Under the pieces are notes generated by a model that saw only the letters and a list, made by a program, of their open reading frames with translations, searched no databases and had not been told where the DNA came from. The position numbers were made by a program, and so were the translations under genes. From Vigna angularis (taxonomy: Eukaryota; Streptophyta; Magnoliopsida; Fabales; Fabaceae), in the NCBI RefSeq assembly GCF_016808095.1, contig NC_068971.1, positions 26,680,131-26,744,130 of the forward strand: a stretch of DNA of 64,000 bases, written 5' to 3'. This document shows positions 46,081 to 57,969 of the stretch, one piece after another. Position 1 is the first letter of the stretch. Each line of letters starts with the position of its first letter.

Positions 46081-47365
46081 TTTATCAAGAAGAAACATTT
46101 TGTTGGCCACTTTAGGTGCCCAGATTCTTGGTTTTGATAACATAACTGAATTGTATACTCAAGATAGTGAGTTTGCCACCATTTATGAGGAATGTTTGCA
46201 CAAGCCACAAGGAGGATTTTATGTGAGTAATGGGTATCTCTTCAAAGAAGGCAAAACTTGTATACCCCAAGGGTCACATAGAAACCTCCTTGTCAAAGAA
46301 ATGCATGAGGACGGGTTAATGGGGCATTTTGGGGTATATAAAACCCTAAGCATGCTAAAAGCCAAAATCTTTTGGCCCCACATGCGAAGAGATGTCCAAA
46401 GACATTGCTACAAGTGCATTACGTGTTTAGACGCAAAATCTAGAGCAATGCCTCATGGTCTCTATACTCCCTTACCAGTTGCTTCAATTCCTTGGGAAGC
46501 CATTAGCATGGATTTTGTCTTATGACTCCCAAAAACTTCCAGGGGTTTTGACTCTATCTTTGTGGTAGTGGATCGTTTTAGCAAAATGACCCATTTTATA
46601 CCCTGTCACAAGATAGATGATGCAAGCAATGTGGCTAAGTTATTCTTTAGAGATGTGGTTAGACTTCATGGACTACCGCGTGTCATTATTTTTTATAGAG
46701 ACACTAAATTTCTTAGTCACTTTTGGAGGACCTTATGGTCTAGATTAGGGACTAAGCTTTCTTTCTCTACTACTTTCCATCCACAAACTGATGGTCAAAC
46801 TGAAGTAGTAAATAGGTCTCTATCCACATTATTGCGAGTAGTCCTCAAAGGAAACCACAAATCTTGGACTTTGCGTACAATAGAGTAGTTCATAGAACTA
46901 CTAAAATCTCTCCTTTTGAAGTTGTATATGGCTTCAATCCTCTTACTCCTTTGGATTTAATTTCCCTACCTACTTCTTCTGAATTTGTTCATCAAGAAGG
47001 GATATCTAAATCCAAGTTTATCAAAGAATTTCATGAGAGGATTAGAAATCAAATACAGCAGCAAAATGAAAGATATGCCAAGTACAATAGTAAGGGCAAA
47101 AAGGAAATGATCTTCAATGAAGGAGACTTAATTTAGCTTCACCTCAGAAAAGAAAGATTTCCTACTCAAAGGAAGTCCAAACTAAGTCCTAGAGGAAATC
47201 GTCCTTTTAAGATCCTTAGGAAGGTTAACAATAATGCTTATCAGTTAGACCTTCCCCCTGAGTATGGTGTCCATCCAACCTTTAATGTTACTGATCTTCG
47301 TCATTTTACAGGACCAGACACAGATGATATCGACCCTTTGGATTTGAGGACAAATCCTCTTCAAG
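46081..47365 (+). pseudogene. Integrase of the CRM-like element
   Basis: The zinc-binding domain shows GHFGVYKT with upstream histidine and CYKCITC (HHCC type). The catalytic core shows SMDFVL, then a stop near 46523, then [30 protein letters not shown] and [16 protein letters not shown], which supply the D,D,E residues. The residues before the second aspartate (IIFYRD) have drifted from the usual (VSDRD). A small deletion near 46870 is followed by [20 protein letters not shown] and, after another stop near 47135, the C-terminal FKILRKVNNNAYQLDLP domain. Confidence 0.9.
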
Positions 47366-47370
47366 GGGGA

Positions 47371-47456
47371 GGAGATGATGACTTAGGTCCCAAGACTAGT
47401 CATGGACCCATCACTAGAAGCATGGTTAGGAAGCTACAACAAGACTTGGAAGATGA
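47371..47456 (+). repeat. Truncated 3' LTR of the CRM-like element
   Basis: After the purine tract AAGGGGGAGGAGA, the first 85 bases of the LTR (TGATGACTTAGGTCCCAAGA onward) are present and match 28324-28408. The sequence then changes abruptly to unrelated DNA, so at least 1.3 kb of the 3' LTR has been lost. Confidence 0.82.
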
Positions 47457-48101
47457 TATTCTCATAGATTCCAATATAGATGATAGGACAACTCTACTCC
47501 AAGAGATTATTTGCATGTTGATTATCCCAATGGTGTACTTAGATCATTGATATGATTTCCCTTGTGTAGATTTTTTTTCTTCTATGGGAGGAAGCTGCAG
47601 AGAAGTGTCAAGAAGCTTAAGAGTATCATTTGAGGTGAGTGAAGCTAATTTTAACTTTTTTATGATTGATTTAGTTAAATTTCATTTTATTTGATGGTTG
47701 TAAAGTGATCTGTGATCGTTTAATTCAATTGATATGTTTGATTGTGGTTAACTGAATTTATGATATAAAGAAGTTCCAACTTGTATGTTTATGTAAGAAT
47801 TGTAAATTTGTGGTTCTTTTATTATATGGATTGCAATTATGAGTTGTTATGGTTGGATTAGTGATATATCTTGTGATTGTTATGTTGATGAATGGTTTGA
47901 AGCCAGTAATCTCTTACTAGACTCACAAACTCATGTAAAGGATAAGGTTTAGGTGGTAAAAAGTTAAAGAGGTTTCTATAGTTGATTCTGAGGCTAGGAA
48001 TCTCTTTTCGTTTAAGCTAAACAGAATTTACCTTATCACAAGGAAAGGGAAACCAGATACAAGTAACACTTGAGCTTTTAAGGATTTAAATTTTCGGGTG
48101 A
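47457..48101. other. Possible LTR-like fragment left of the third CACTA element
   Basis: The phrase GAGGTGAGTGAAGCTAATTTTAAC (47632-47655) resembles GAGGTAAGGGAAGCTAACTTTG in the solo LTR near 22379. To the right of the CACTA element, 'ataatgttgtaggtgga' (about 50165) resembles a segment near 24480 of the same solo LTR. This may therefore be a related LTR split by the CACTA element. No ends were found. Confidence 0.3.
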
Positions 48102-49937
48102 CATTAGTACAAAAAAGGACTTTGACTTTTGTTATTTTTTACCTTTAACGTCTACCAAAACATCGACATCATAGCGGGAGACGTTGATTGACGTCAGAAA
48201 TTACTATTTTCAGATGTTAATTGACGTAAATATAACCATTTTCAAATGTTAATTGACGTCAAAAATAATCATTTTCAAATGTTAATTAACGTCTAAAAAT
48301 GGTCATTTCTGACGTTATTTTCCGATGATAATTAATGTTTGAAAATGACCATTTCCAACGTCAAATGAGTCAAATGACGTCCAAAAATGCACTTCCAAAT
48401 GTCCCTCCTTTGTCATTTTAATAAATGATTTAATTTTAGAGTTTTACCAAACTTGAAAAGTGAAAACCAGCAAATGTAGCCTAGTTTTGGCATTTCATAT
48501 ATCTAGAACTCATTTTCAAATTTCTATGAACTAATATAAACTAAAGTTATCACAAGTAAAAACCTAAAAAACAGAAAAACCATGCGAATGTGGTTAGCAC
48601 AAGTTTGTATGCACCATTGTCACTCATAGAATGAAGAAAAAGTTGTCATTTTTTCAATCTTTACTATAGATGTTACTAGTGGTGCTTACTATATATGTTA
48701 GTAGTGGTGTTACAGTAGTAGTAGTGAATGATGTTATAGTGTGTAGTGTATATTGACTATTTACTTGTGATTTTTGGTTTTGATAGTTATTGTTATTATT
48801 TTTGGTTTAAATTTCTTTTAATCACTCCTTGAAACCCCTATTTCACGAAAAAACCTTAAGACCCTTTATTTTGGGTTAGTATGAAATTTAAAAGTTATTT
48901 GGAAATTCAATTGTTGTAGATCTTTAAACAATCATAACTTTTGCTCCAACTGGCATATTTGATATTATTATACATTGATTTAGGGTAGAAAAAAGTTTCC
49001 GAGGTTGAGCCCATTTCTTCTAAATTTACAAAAAAAGGCCTAGTTCTATTTTCCTTCAATTTATTTTATTTTTTTTAAACTTTGCAAAAATATTCCACAT
49101 ACTTAGACTTTAAATTTTGATCTAAAATTTTTGTGGTGGTTTCTCATGACTTTTTGGTACTTTGAACAAATGTTTAAGTCATTTGAAGTTCTTTTGAATA
49201 TATTCTCAGTTTTACCCCAATTTTGGAGTTCTTTTGAACAAATAAGTTCAATAAGTTCAACCAATTTATAACCCATAGAAAAGAAAACGAAAACGAAAAC
49301 GAAAATGAAAGTTCATCCAAAACTCAAAACGAAACTAAATTTCTTGAACGTGGGTTCGCCATCGGAATAAAGTCTTAACGCTAGTGAAAGAGAAAAAAGA
49401 ACGCACCTATGCTCCAAAGAGTACCTGTGCATAAAACCAATCGGTCAAAACGAAAGAAAATTATACATAAAGTAGTTAATTAACATGCATTTATGTAAAA
49501 TGAAAGAAATATTACATGTGTTGGTCACCAAAAGCTTCATCTAAGAAGGGTTTGAGCAAAGAAGAAGGTTTCGCGCAAAGATAAAGTAAATAAATTTTCA
49601 CCCTCCTGCCCAAATTTGTAAATGAACTCACTAACATATAATGTCTGAAAAGTGATATTTTGATGTATTTTACCTCTTTGACATCTGAAACTAAGGTATT
49701 CGACGGCATACGTTGATACATTTTCACCTTCGTGCCGAACATTTTCATGAAATTTACCCAATATGACGTCAAAATTTGATAATTCTAACGTCTAATGAGC
49801 ATATGACGTCGAAAAAGTTAAATTTTGACATCTAAATTGAACATTTATTTACAAAATGTGACTGATCATTTTTAACCTTGAATTTTTTGTATTGTGACGT
49901 TGAACGGGAGACTTTAAAGCCACTTTTTGTACTAATG
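48102..49937. mobile_element. Non-autonomous CACTA-type element with variant CATTAG ends
   Basis: The left end reads CATTAGTACAAAAAAGG and the right end is the reverse complement of CATTAGTACAAAAAGTGG. The 3-bp duplication TGA flanks it (48099-48101 and 49938-49940). Subterminal zones contain repeated AATTGACGTC/GACGTT words in both orientations, especially at 48160-48400 and 49760-49910. Both ends carry CATTA rather than the canonical CACTA. Weak frames occur in the interior but no transposase or protease motif was seen. Confidence 0.85.
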
Positions 49938-49940
49938 TGA

Positions 49941-51720
49941 CATGTGCATGGCTTATGGAGTTTGAGTGAATACATAAATCCAAATAAATTTAGTCTAGAG
50001 TGTTTATGAATGTATTTTAAACTGCATATTATGTGTTTGATTGTATTAGTTCATAATTATTTAATTGTTAGGTGTTTTTAAGTTATCATTAACTTACACT
50101 TCTTCTTGATTATTATAATGTCTCTTTTATACTTATTACTTCTATTACTGAGTATATAATGTTGTAGGTGGATTCTAAGTGAGTATATAATGTTGTAGGT
50201 GGAGAGGATGCTATCAATATATTGAGTGAGGTGGTGAAAGATGTTTTGTGTGTAGTATGATGTAAGTTATTAGTATTATTTTGTATTTTAAATATTTAGT
50301 AACTTACGTGTTTTGATAGAATTTATGTATGAAATGACTGTAACTACATTAATATGTTTATATATCTTTCATCTATTTCTATGACCAGATTTGTTCAATA
50401 TCCAAATTGTGAAAATCTAAAATAGTAGAAATAATTTATTTTGTTAGAAATTGAAATAGATATAAGTTGGGTTGTTATTGTTTAATTGAAATTTTGTATT
50501 GAACTTAAATTTACACCAAAACTCGAAATCATTGAGAAAAATCGGATTCATATATCAATCTTGTCATTATATATAATAAGTATTGGAATATAAAAATATA
50601 CAACTTAAATGAAAATATTTTTATGAATATATATATTCAAATTAACAAATTAAATATGTTTATTTTATTATAATATAAAATAATTAAAAACTTATATTTT
50701 AATATAAAACTGAGTTAGAAAAACAACCCAAATCAATTTTAGAGAATATATCTCATTTATTTGAAATTTAAATTCGTAACAAAGCTTCTTAATTCTTATA
50801 ATTCAATTCATTTTCTTAAGTAGTAACAGAAAGATTTGAATCCATCTAAATTATCTCAATTCCAAATTCTGATCCATTAAATTCTCTTTCGTTAGTATTA
50901 GCCGAAAGATTTAAATAAATTATCCTAATTCTTACTGCCTTATCTTATAATCTTATATTATTATAATGATTTAAAACTTACTATTTATATTAAATTTAAT
51001 TTTATGTATTTATGATTAATCTATCATTTAAATGAAAATAACGTTAGACAATAATATAAAATGTAAATTTATATTGAAAAGGAAGAGAAATTATGGTTAA
51101 CCTTTATAGTATTTTAAGTAAATGATAGTTTATTTTCACTATTTGTTTCTTTTGCTAATCTATATACAACAAAATAATAATTTTAAGACAAGATATTAAA
51201 ATTTTAAGAAGAGTGTATAATATCTCCTGGTCGAAAGCTCAGCAAAAACTAGTTGTCTCCTTTCTCACAGTAATAGATAAATACATTTTTTTATATATAA
51301 CTTTGTTGAGTTCAGATACTGGAGGGATATATAATACCAAAAAATTGCGATGTTCTACAAGATTGAACTTTCACATTGAAATCCATGTACCAGTTTGGTT
51401 AAAGCAAAAAGGGAAACAATGTTTAACCTTGTGTTGCCAACAATGCCAACAGAAGGGTGAATCGATAGAAAGGCCTGACATAACACTTTTCCCCTAAAAT
51501 GAATTTACAATGACTTTACAGTCTTGTACTTGTTGTAGCCTTAATATAAAGACTAGTTCTTCCCAAACTTTGTAGCACCATAGAAGGCCTATTTTTCAAT
51601 CACTTTCGCTTCCTAATTTGTGATGGTTGATTACAGCAACAGAAACATGGTTAGTTATATAATATAACCAAATTAAACCAAGTCTAAGCAAGGTTAGTAG
51701 ATTGAAGAATGAAGAAATCT
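49941..51720. other. AT-rich intergenic DNA and 3' flank of the BELL gene
   Basis: No feature was recognised apart from a short duplication of GAGTATATAATGTTGTAGGT near 50151-50200. The last few hundred bases before 51721 probably include the 3' untranslated region of the BELL gene. Confidence 0.4.
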
Positions 51721-54700
51721 TCAGCCTACAAAATCATGCAACAGTTGCCCTCCTCCAATAACATCTCTTCCAAAATGTCGATTTTGTGATTCAAAACCAC
51801 TTATAACATAGCCCTCAGGCTGAAGGGCAACACCAAAACGTTGAGCTGCACTCATGGCAAAGGGCTCAGACAAACCAATACCATGATTTTGATGAAGACC
51901 AAGTGTGAGAGACACACCATTATTAATGCTCACTCCAACACCCATTTGCTGATTGCTTGTGTTCGTTTGATTCAGCTGTTCTTGACCCCTCACTTGCATA
52001 TTAGCAATTTCATTTCTGTGTTGTTTATAAGGGGCATCCTGAAACTTCTCCATGGAGGTAGATGGAATATTCTCAGTAACAAGAGAGTTGTCTGAAGGTA
52101 AATGATCACCACCACTTAAGTTTCTCCTACTTTGTTCTTCCCTCTGTGGCCTTTTCTGAGCTTGCTGTGATTCTAGCATGTGTATTTCTTCCACCATTGG
52201 CTTCCAAAGCCTTACTCTTGCATTAATAAACCAATTAGACACCTGTTGACGAGATAAACGCCAATAAACAATTACAGAATCCATCAAACAGATGTGAAAA
52301 TATTCATAAGATGAACACTATTTTATCTTGAATCTTCACCTGGTTGCGAGATAGACCAGTTTGTTTAGCCAACATAAGCTTGTCGGTATCAGTAGGGTAA
52401 CTGCATCAAGAGAACAATGATTCAGTAGTATTCTAAACACATAAGTTTGGCTATGAAGTTTAAATAGCACTTACGGGTGAAGAAAGTGTTCAAACAACCA
52501 GGCCCTGAGAACACTGACAGCACGCTCAGGAAGTCCTCTTTGAGGTCGCCAAACAGGCTGCTGGTGCTCAAGAAACCCTGGCCTTTGGCTGTAAGTGCCC
52601 CTATCACTGTTGTGCAGCCTTGGAGATTCATCCTTTCTGTTACTAATCTGAAACGGAGCCTTGTTGATGAACTGAAGCTGGTCAGTGATAGCATTCTTCA
52701 AGCATTTAAAATGTTTGGACATGGCATTTATAGCCAAACTTGCATATGGGGCTGCATTACCAAGACCAGAAACATACTCGAATGATGTTATCACTGCATG
52801 CATCTGTTGATAATACTGCCTGTACCTCCTGTAAACCTGTTTGTTGATGATTCACAAGGAAATTATTGTAAAGTTTGAGGTGAGACTAGATTACCATATC
52901 ACAATTCAAATAAAGCTTGAAGAAGCACATGGAGCTTTGCAATTGATCATGAACTTTATCAACTTTTCAATTTAATTGGGCTGTATACATTCAGAGTTCA
53001 GATTATCGACGCAAAGTATATGATTGTCACACTCAAAACTCCACACAACAAGGGAAATCACTATTCATATATATAGATTTGGTAAACATGCTACAAGGCT
53101 CAAGAAAAACAAATTAAAGAGAATAGAAATAACAACCAAATTAAACAACTTGGCACACAGAACTTCACATTTTAGCCCTTGAATCTAATAAGATGGAAGT
53201 TTAAAGCCATAGTCATGAATGAGTTGATGTCCAAGATTTTGTACAACAGTGAGATAGGAAGAAGTTTCATCTTCTGTCCAGTAAATTTGACTTTGTAGAG
53301 TTTTTTGCAAGTCAAATTCAAAATTTTCAGATCTGTTGGTAGTGCTTGGAGATTAATATTTTAATAGTAAGAAATTCTGACCATGCACAGATTAACATCA
53401 CGTGACAAGAGAATATAGTGCAACAAATTTTACTAGCAGGAGAGAACAAGAGAAGTGGAAAAATTTGAATTGAAATAAATGATGTAATAGAGACACACAC
53501 AAAATGATGTTGTATAAGTTCTTGTATATATGTATATCACATGCAATAAATAAATATGAATCAGAGAAGCTGCAATTCAAAATGTCAAATGACAAAGAAA
53601 GAAAAAAAAACTAACAACTGTTTGGCATAAGATGACAATCACTGAACTGAAATCAGGAGAAAAGTGAATATAATAAAAGAAAACAAAAAAGCTCACTCGG
53701 TATAACTTAACTTTTCCACTTATAATGCACAGTTTAAATATTATTATAAGAGTTAGTTTGCAGATAAATTTTAAGTTGTATTCACATTTGGAGTCATTGT
53801 TTATACACATCACTTTGATTGACATCACATTTTGCAACAATTCAATCATTGCACAAAGGCCAGGACCCACAGGTCTGTGGGTAATGCACTGTCCAGTCCA
53901 GGAACTGTGGTGTTGTAGGGACGAAGCAGTATTTGTAGTTTCTATAAAGAAAATACAGTATTTGAACTATAGTAAACATTCTTATTCCATTTCCCTTCTA
54001 TTCTTTTCATCTTTCAATAATTTTTCTGTAACTCTTTCCTACCAATAAAAAATGAAAACAAATAAACATTAGAACACTGGAATGGAAGAGCTGAGATGGC
54101 CAAATAAGTATTATTTTTTCTTTTATCTTGTTTTTGTTGTGTACAGAAACAGTAATGGATTTGAACCTAAGACCCCATATAAACTACCCAACCCCCCAGG
54201 CCAACCCTAGTGGGTTAGGTATTGGTTATGTTCCACTATTGATTCCATCTCCACTTCACATGTTCCCAAAGGTTTACCATTGGATTTCAATTTCTGCATT
54301 ATAATTTTAATTTCTAGATCAAGTCCAATAAATAGCTTTCCATTTAAATGATATAAAACATGTCCATGCCCTATATTTCCACCCTGAAAGGACTGAACAA
54401 GCATAAATGACTGCTTAAGCAAGAATAGGTTCCCACCAAAGCAAAACCATAAATCATACACGAACATGACAACTACCGAATGGTACAACAACACTACCAA
54501 TCTTATAATTAATTAACGTGACAAGTCACATGCTCTAATGCCACATGTAGATATATACCATTTTATTATTCATCAACTTTTTCACTTTTCAAGGCCATAT
54601 TTATTCTTAGAAGCAACTGATCGGGACACAATGCATGTGTACGTTGATACCCTACACTTGACAACATAAAGCCCACTATGCTCTCACACAGTACGTATAA

Positions 54701-56585
54701 CACCACAGGTATTATGATTGGCTATAAGGGGTACGTTTGTAGCATATTTCGAAAAGCATGGTATTAAAATAATATTACAATATAACTTCATCAAACTTCG
54801 AAAAGTTAATTCATATTTAATGTAGAATTAATTTTAATATTCACTACTAAAAGTCTAAGCCATGTATAGGCTACATATAATCATTTCATCATATACCCTT
54901 AATATGGCCTGTAAGAAATTAATTAATAGTTCCAAGTTCATGTGAGAAAACCAGTTTCATTTCGCAGAATAAATTTGCAAGTAGTAAAATTGCCAAACAT
55001 AAAGTGAAGCATCATCATGACATTACATGCAATTATTATAGCATCCAGAATCTAATATTGCCAGACTAAAATGGCAATCACAACAATCAGAGAGTTACTT
55101 TAATCCCAATCCCAATCTAAAGCCAACTTAGATAAAGGCTAAAAACCCTTGTCATATGTAAGTTTCTTTAATCGTAGACACGATCTTATCAAAAACACAC
55201 TTTTACGGAGTATAAATCTTTTCCAATGGATTCCTTCAATCACTTTATGCACATTAATTACCCAAACCAATCTGGATGACATTGTCACTAGCTAGAAAAT
55301 CTTTCTATAGATGTCAGGCACTTTACACTCCCAATCTTCGTGCATATATTCCCTGCCAATAACTTTTCCAAAAAGATAACCAAGTTCACCGAGGTCATCT
55401 ATACCACCAAATACAAGCATCTTAAAGCAAATAGAACATTATAACAAAAGCTCAGCCACATACAAATTACAAAAACATCACACCACAAACCCACAATAAC
55501 TTCATGAATTCCACAAGATCGAGAGCTAGTACAGATATCAAACCCTTAATGCTATCATTAAGTAAACATTTATGATAACTTAGGACTTAACCTTTTAAGG
55601 CAAAAAACCCCGGTAACTTTAATCAACGATCCAATTTTCACTCAAAATTTTTCTAAAACAGTAACGCACTGACACTTATCAGAATGAAGCACACAAACAC
55701 AAAAACCAAAAAATTGATAGGAATAACATCAAACGTGAAACCCATTTCAAGAAAATTTCAATTAACCATAACTCAGATCCTCGAAAAAAAGAAAAATACC
55801 TCGTCAAGCATGGTTAATAATCTACACTTCTTCTTCCTACTCTCATTTTCATAGTCCCCTAGTGGATCATCCCCACCAACAACTCCACCGGCACTCAAAC
55901 CCTCATGAGGAGGTTCCATCAACGATGCATCAGGAGCAAGAGACTTCTCGGTAGCGTAAATTTCACGAACCCCACCATCACATAACTCTTCCAATAATTG
56001 CTGTGCAGGTTTCAAGAACCGCGATTCCTTCAATATCGAAGCATACCCCGTAAAGGGTCCAAGTGGAACCGAATTCCTCGAAACCTCACTGTTCCTTCCA
56101 ACCAAACCAGGAATAACAGCCCCAAATCGCTGAAGATTCAGTTCCAGAGGGTGATGAGTGTTGTTACTCTGGGAAGACAAAGACAAAGACAAAGGCTCGG
56201 GCTTGAACACCATCATTTCACTCGCATCATTGTAGCCATCACCAAATTCCCTAAGGTTCTGAAGCTGATAGAGAAAAGGGTTGTTGTGGTGGTGGTTGGT
56301 ATTACTGTTGATAACATGAATTGCATCACCATTGACAACCCCTCCTTCGAGAAACCCCATCATCAAATTGGAACCTTCTCCCTTAGCAGCGGGAGGTTGT
56401 TGGGTGGCACAAGCCAAGAAATCAGAGGGAAGAAGAGAAGGATCGTAGAGAGAGGTTAAATTTGGAGAAGTGGGGAGAAGGATAGAGGAAGATTCAAGGA
56501 AAGAAGGGTGGTTCTGAGGGAAAACTCTTAGCTTGTCCCTCCTACTTTGTTGTGGGACATGGTAGTGCTCAAAACCCTCAGCCAT
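51721..56585 (-). CDS. BEL1-like (BELL/TALE) homeodomain transcription factor, four coding exons
   Basis: Exons: 56585-55800, 52836-52475, 52400-52340 and 52242-51721, all with GT..AG borders and an unbroken frame, giving 576 residues. Features in order: an N-terminal [13 protein letters not shown] motif; a ZIBEL-type LSLSLSSQ (about 132-139); the SKY box [14 protein letters not shown] (188-201); the BELL domain from [12 protein letters not shown] into exon 2 (about 250-325, helical); a TALE homeodomain (about 359-422) with the three-residue loop PYP and recognition helix [16 protein letters not shown]; and a second ZIBEL motif SLTLGL near 512. The 61-bp third exon inside the homeodomain is typical of the family. 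BELL proteins enter the nucleus as partners of KNOX proteins and control meristem and organ patterning. I could not assign the paralog. Confidence 0.95.
52837..55799 (-). other. First intron of the BELL gene (about 3 kb)
   Basis: A large intron separates the two halves of the BELL domain. It is AT-rich and shows no open gene. A stretch near 54150-54230 contains GGATTTGAACCTAAGACC, a weak tRNA-derived-SINE-like box, without further support. Confidence 0.6.
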
Positions 56586-57010
56586 AGAAAAGAAAAGAAA
56601 GTTAAAAAGAGAGGGGTTGGTGTAGTTGGTGATGATGTTGCAGATGAAGAAGGAGAAGAGGGAAAGCGAGTGGAGCAGAAGAGGTGACGGAAGTTGCAGA
56701 GAAGAATAGTGGAAGTGATGGTGACTGTGAAAGGAAAGGATATAATAATTATCATGATCTTATGCAGCAGAGAAAGTGGCGCAGTTTGTGACAGAGATAC
56801 GTGAAGTGAAGTGATTTGAGAAATTGGGGTGTGGTATGGGGTTTGGTCTCTACACGCATCTGAAACCACTGCACACAAACTCACACACTCACTCACAAGC
56901 AAACACACCTTCTTTCTCTTTCTCTTTCACTTTCTCTTTCTCTATGCACTGTTTTTAACAAGTAACTGTGGATTCTTCAGTTTCCTTCCCTTTCTCTCTC
57001 TTCAAACTCC
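56586..57010 (-). promoter_or_regulatory. 5' leader and promoter side of the BELL gene
   Basis: The sequence upstream of the ATG is rich in GA/CT tracts (for example TTCTCTTTCTCTTTCACTTTC on the plus strand near 56910-56940), a common feature of plant 5' leaders and of GAGA-factor sites. An upstream ATG at 56755 opens a frame of about 75 codons that runs past the main start in another frame. Confidence 0.4.
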
Positions 57011-57950
57011 AAAGGGAAGGTGTTCATGATACACCTTGGGGCTCGAGAAAGACCGGCTATTTCCGGTAATAATCGAACAACGTTGCTCCTGTGTGTTGCA
57101 GATATTTCTGACAACCGGGTTTCTCAGTTTTGTCGTCTTCTCAAGCCTCTTGTGTTCTGTCTTTATCAGTTTATTTTATTGTTTACTATTCAACACTCAG
57201 ATTAGACAATCATTTACAATTATATTAAACTAAGATTTTACTCTTTTATATTTTACATGATAAATATTTTTTATCATACTATCACTATTATAGATACTTA
57301 CTTTTATATAAATTAATTTCATAGTATCAATTTTATTTTATAATAAATCATTTATAATTTTCGCTAACTTTGAATAAAATAAGAATATATAAAGAAAAAG
57401 TTGTTGCTTATAGAAGTGACTAGTGTTATATACAAATAATAATATAAAAAAATGAATAAAAGTGATAGGATGACGCACGTGATGAGAAGGGAAGGAACAG
57501 AGCGGTGAATGAAAGAAAGGGTTTTGCCGTTCTCAACACTCATCCTCTCCTGCATCACTACCCTTAAATGCCTCTATTCACTAAAATGGACTCCTCTTTC
57601 ATCTGTTTTTTTTTTAATTATTTTTTAATTGAGGGTATGTAGTGATAGAACAATAAAAAATAGTTTCAAACTGCCTCCTTATATTCCTTTTCTCTAGCCT
57701 ATGGATAATGAACTGAAATTTTTGTTGGCGTTTCTTTTCACTTCTATATTATCATTGGTTCATTTCTATCCCACATAAATCAGCTTATTCGAAGCACACC
57801 TTAACTTCGAAGCATACATTAATCCAATGTAATCATAAATCAACTTTAAAACATAAATCAATTTAATATATAAAGTTAAACTAATAATAATGTACAAAAA
57901 CATAAAACAACTTAGAAGCATAAACTTAGAATTTATTATATCCTAAAATC
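57011..57950. other. Intergenic DNA, nothing recognised
   Basis: No gene or transposon end could be supported. The left boundary of the CACTA-derived region to the right is not visible. Confidence 0.45.
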
Positions 57951-57969
57951 TACTACATATTATTATATA

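Larger units (their letters stand above)
28324..47456 (+). mobile_element. Dead CRM-like Ty3/gypsy retrotransposon, interrupted by a nested element
   Basis: The order is 5' LTR (28324 to about 29726), primer-binding site, gag, zinc knuckle, protease, then a nested insertion (31375-45463, with its target duplication to 45468), the reverse transcriptase C-terminal end with RNase H, integrase, a purine tract and a truncated 3' LTR. The reading frame runs past the purine tract into the LTR, giving GPITRSMVRKLQQDLE. That, together with the TGATGA LTR start and the methionine-tRNA-type primer site, is what I expect for the CRM chromovirus lineage; the assignment is an inference. In-frame stops and frameshifts occur in gag, RNase H and integrase. 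The catalytic core of reverse transcriptase is absent. Confidence 0.82.

Noticed and set aside
54150..54240. tRNA-like box sequence (GGATTTGAACCTAAGACC) hinting at a tRNA gene or SINE
   Set aside because: No cloverleaf, no clear A box at the right distance and no target duplication or tail were found.
56528..56908. 126-codon minus-strand frame overlapping the BELL start as a separate gene
   Set aside because: Its first codon is GTG, it has no family motif, and only its later part begins with ATG. It is treated only as a possible upstream frame.
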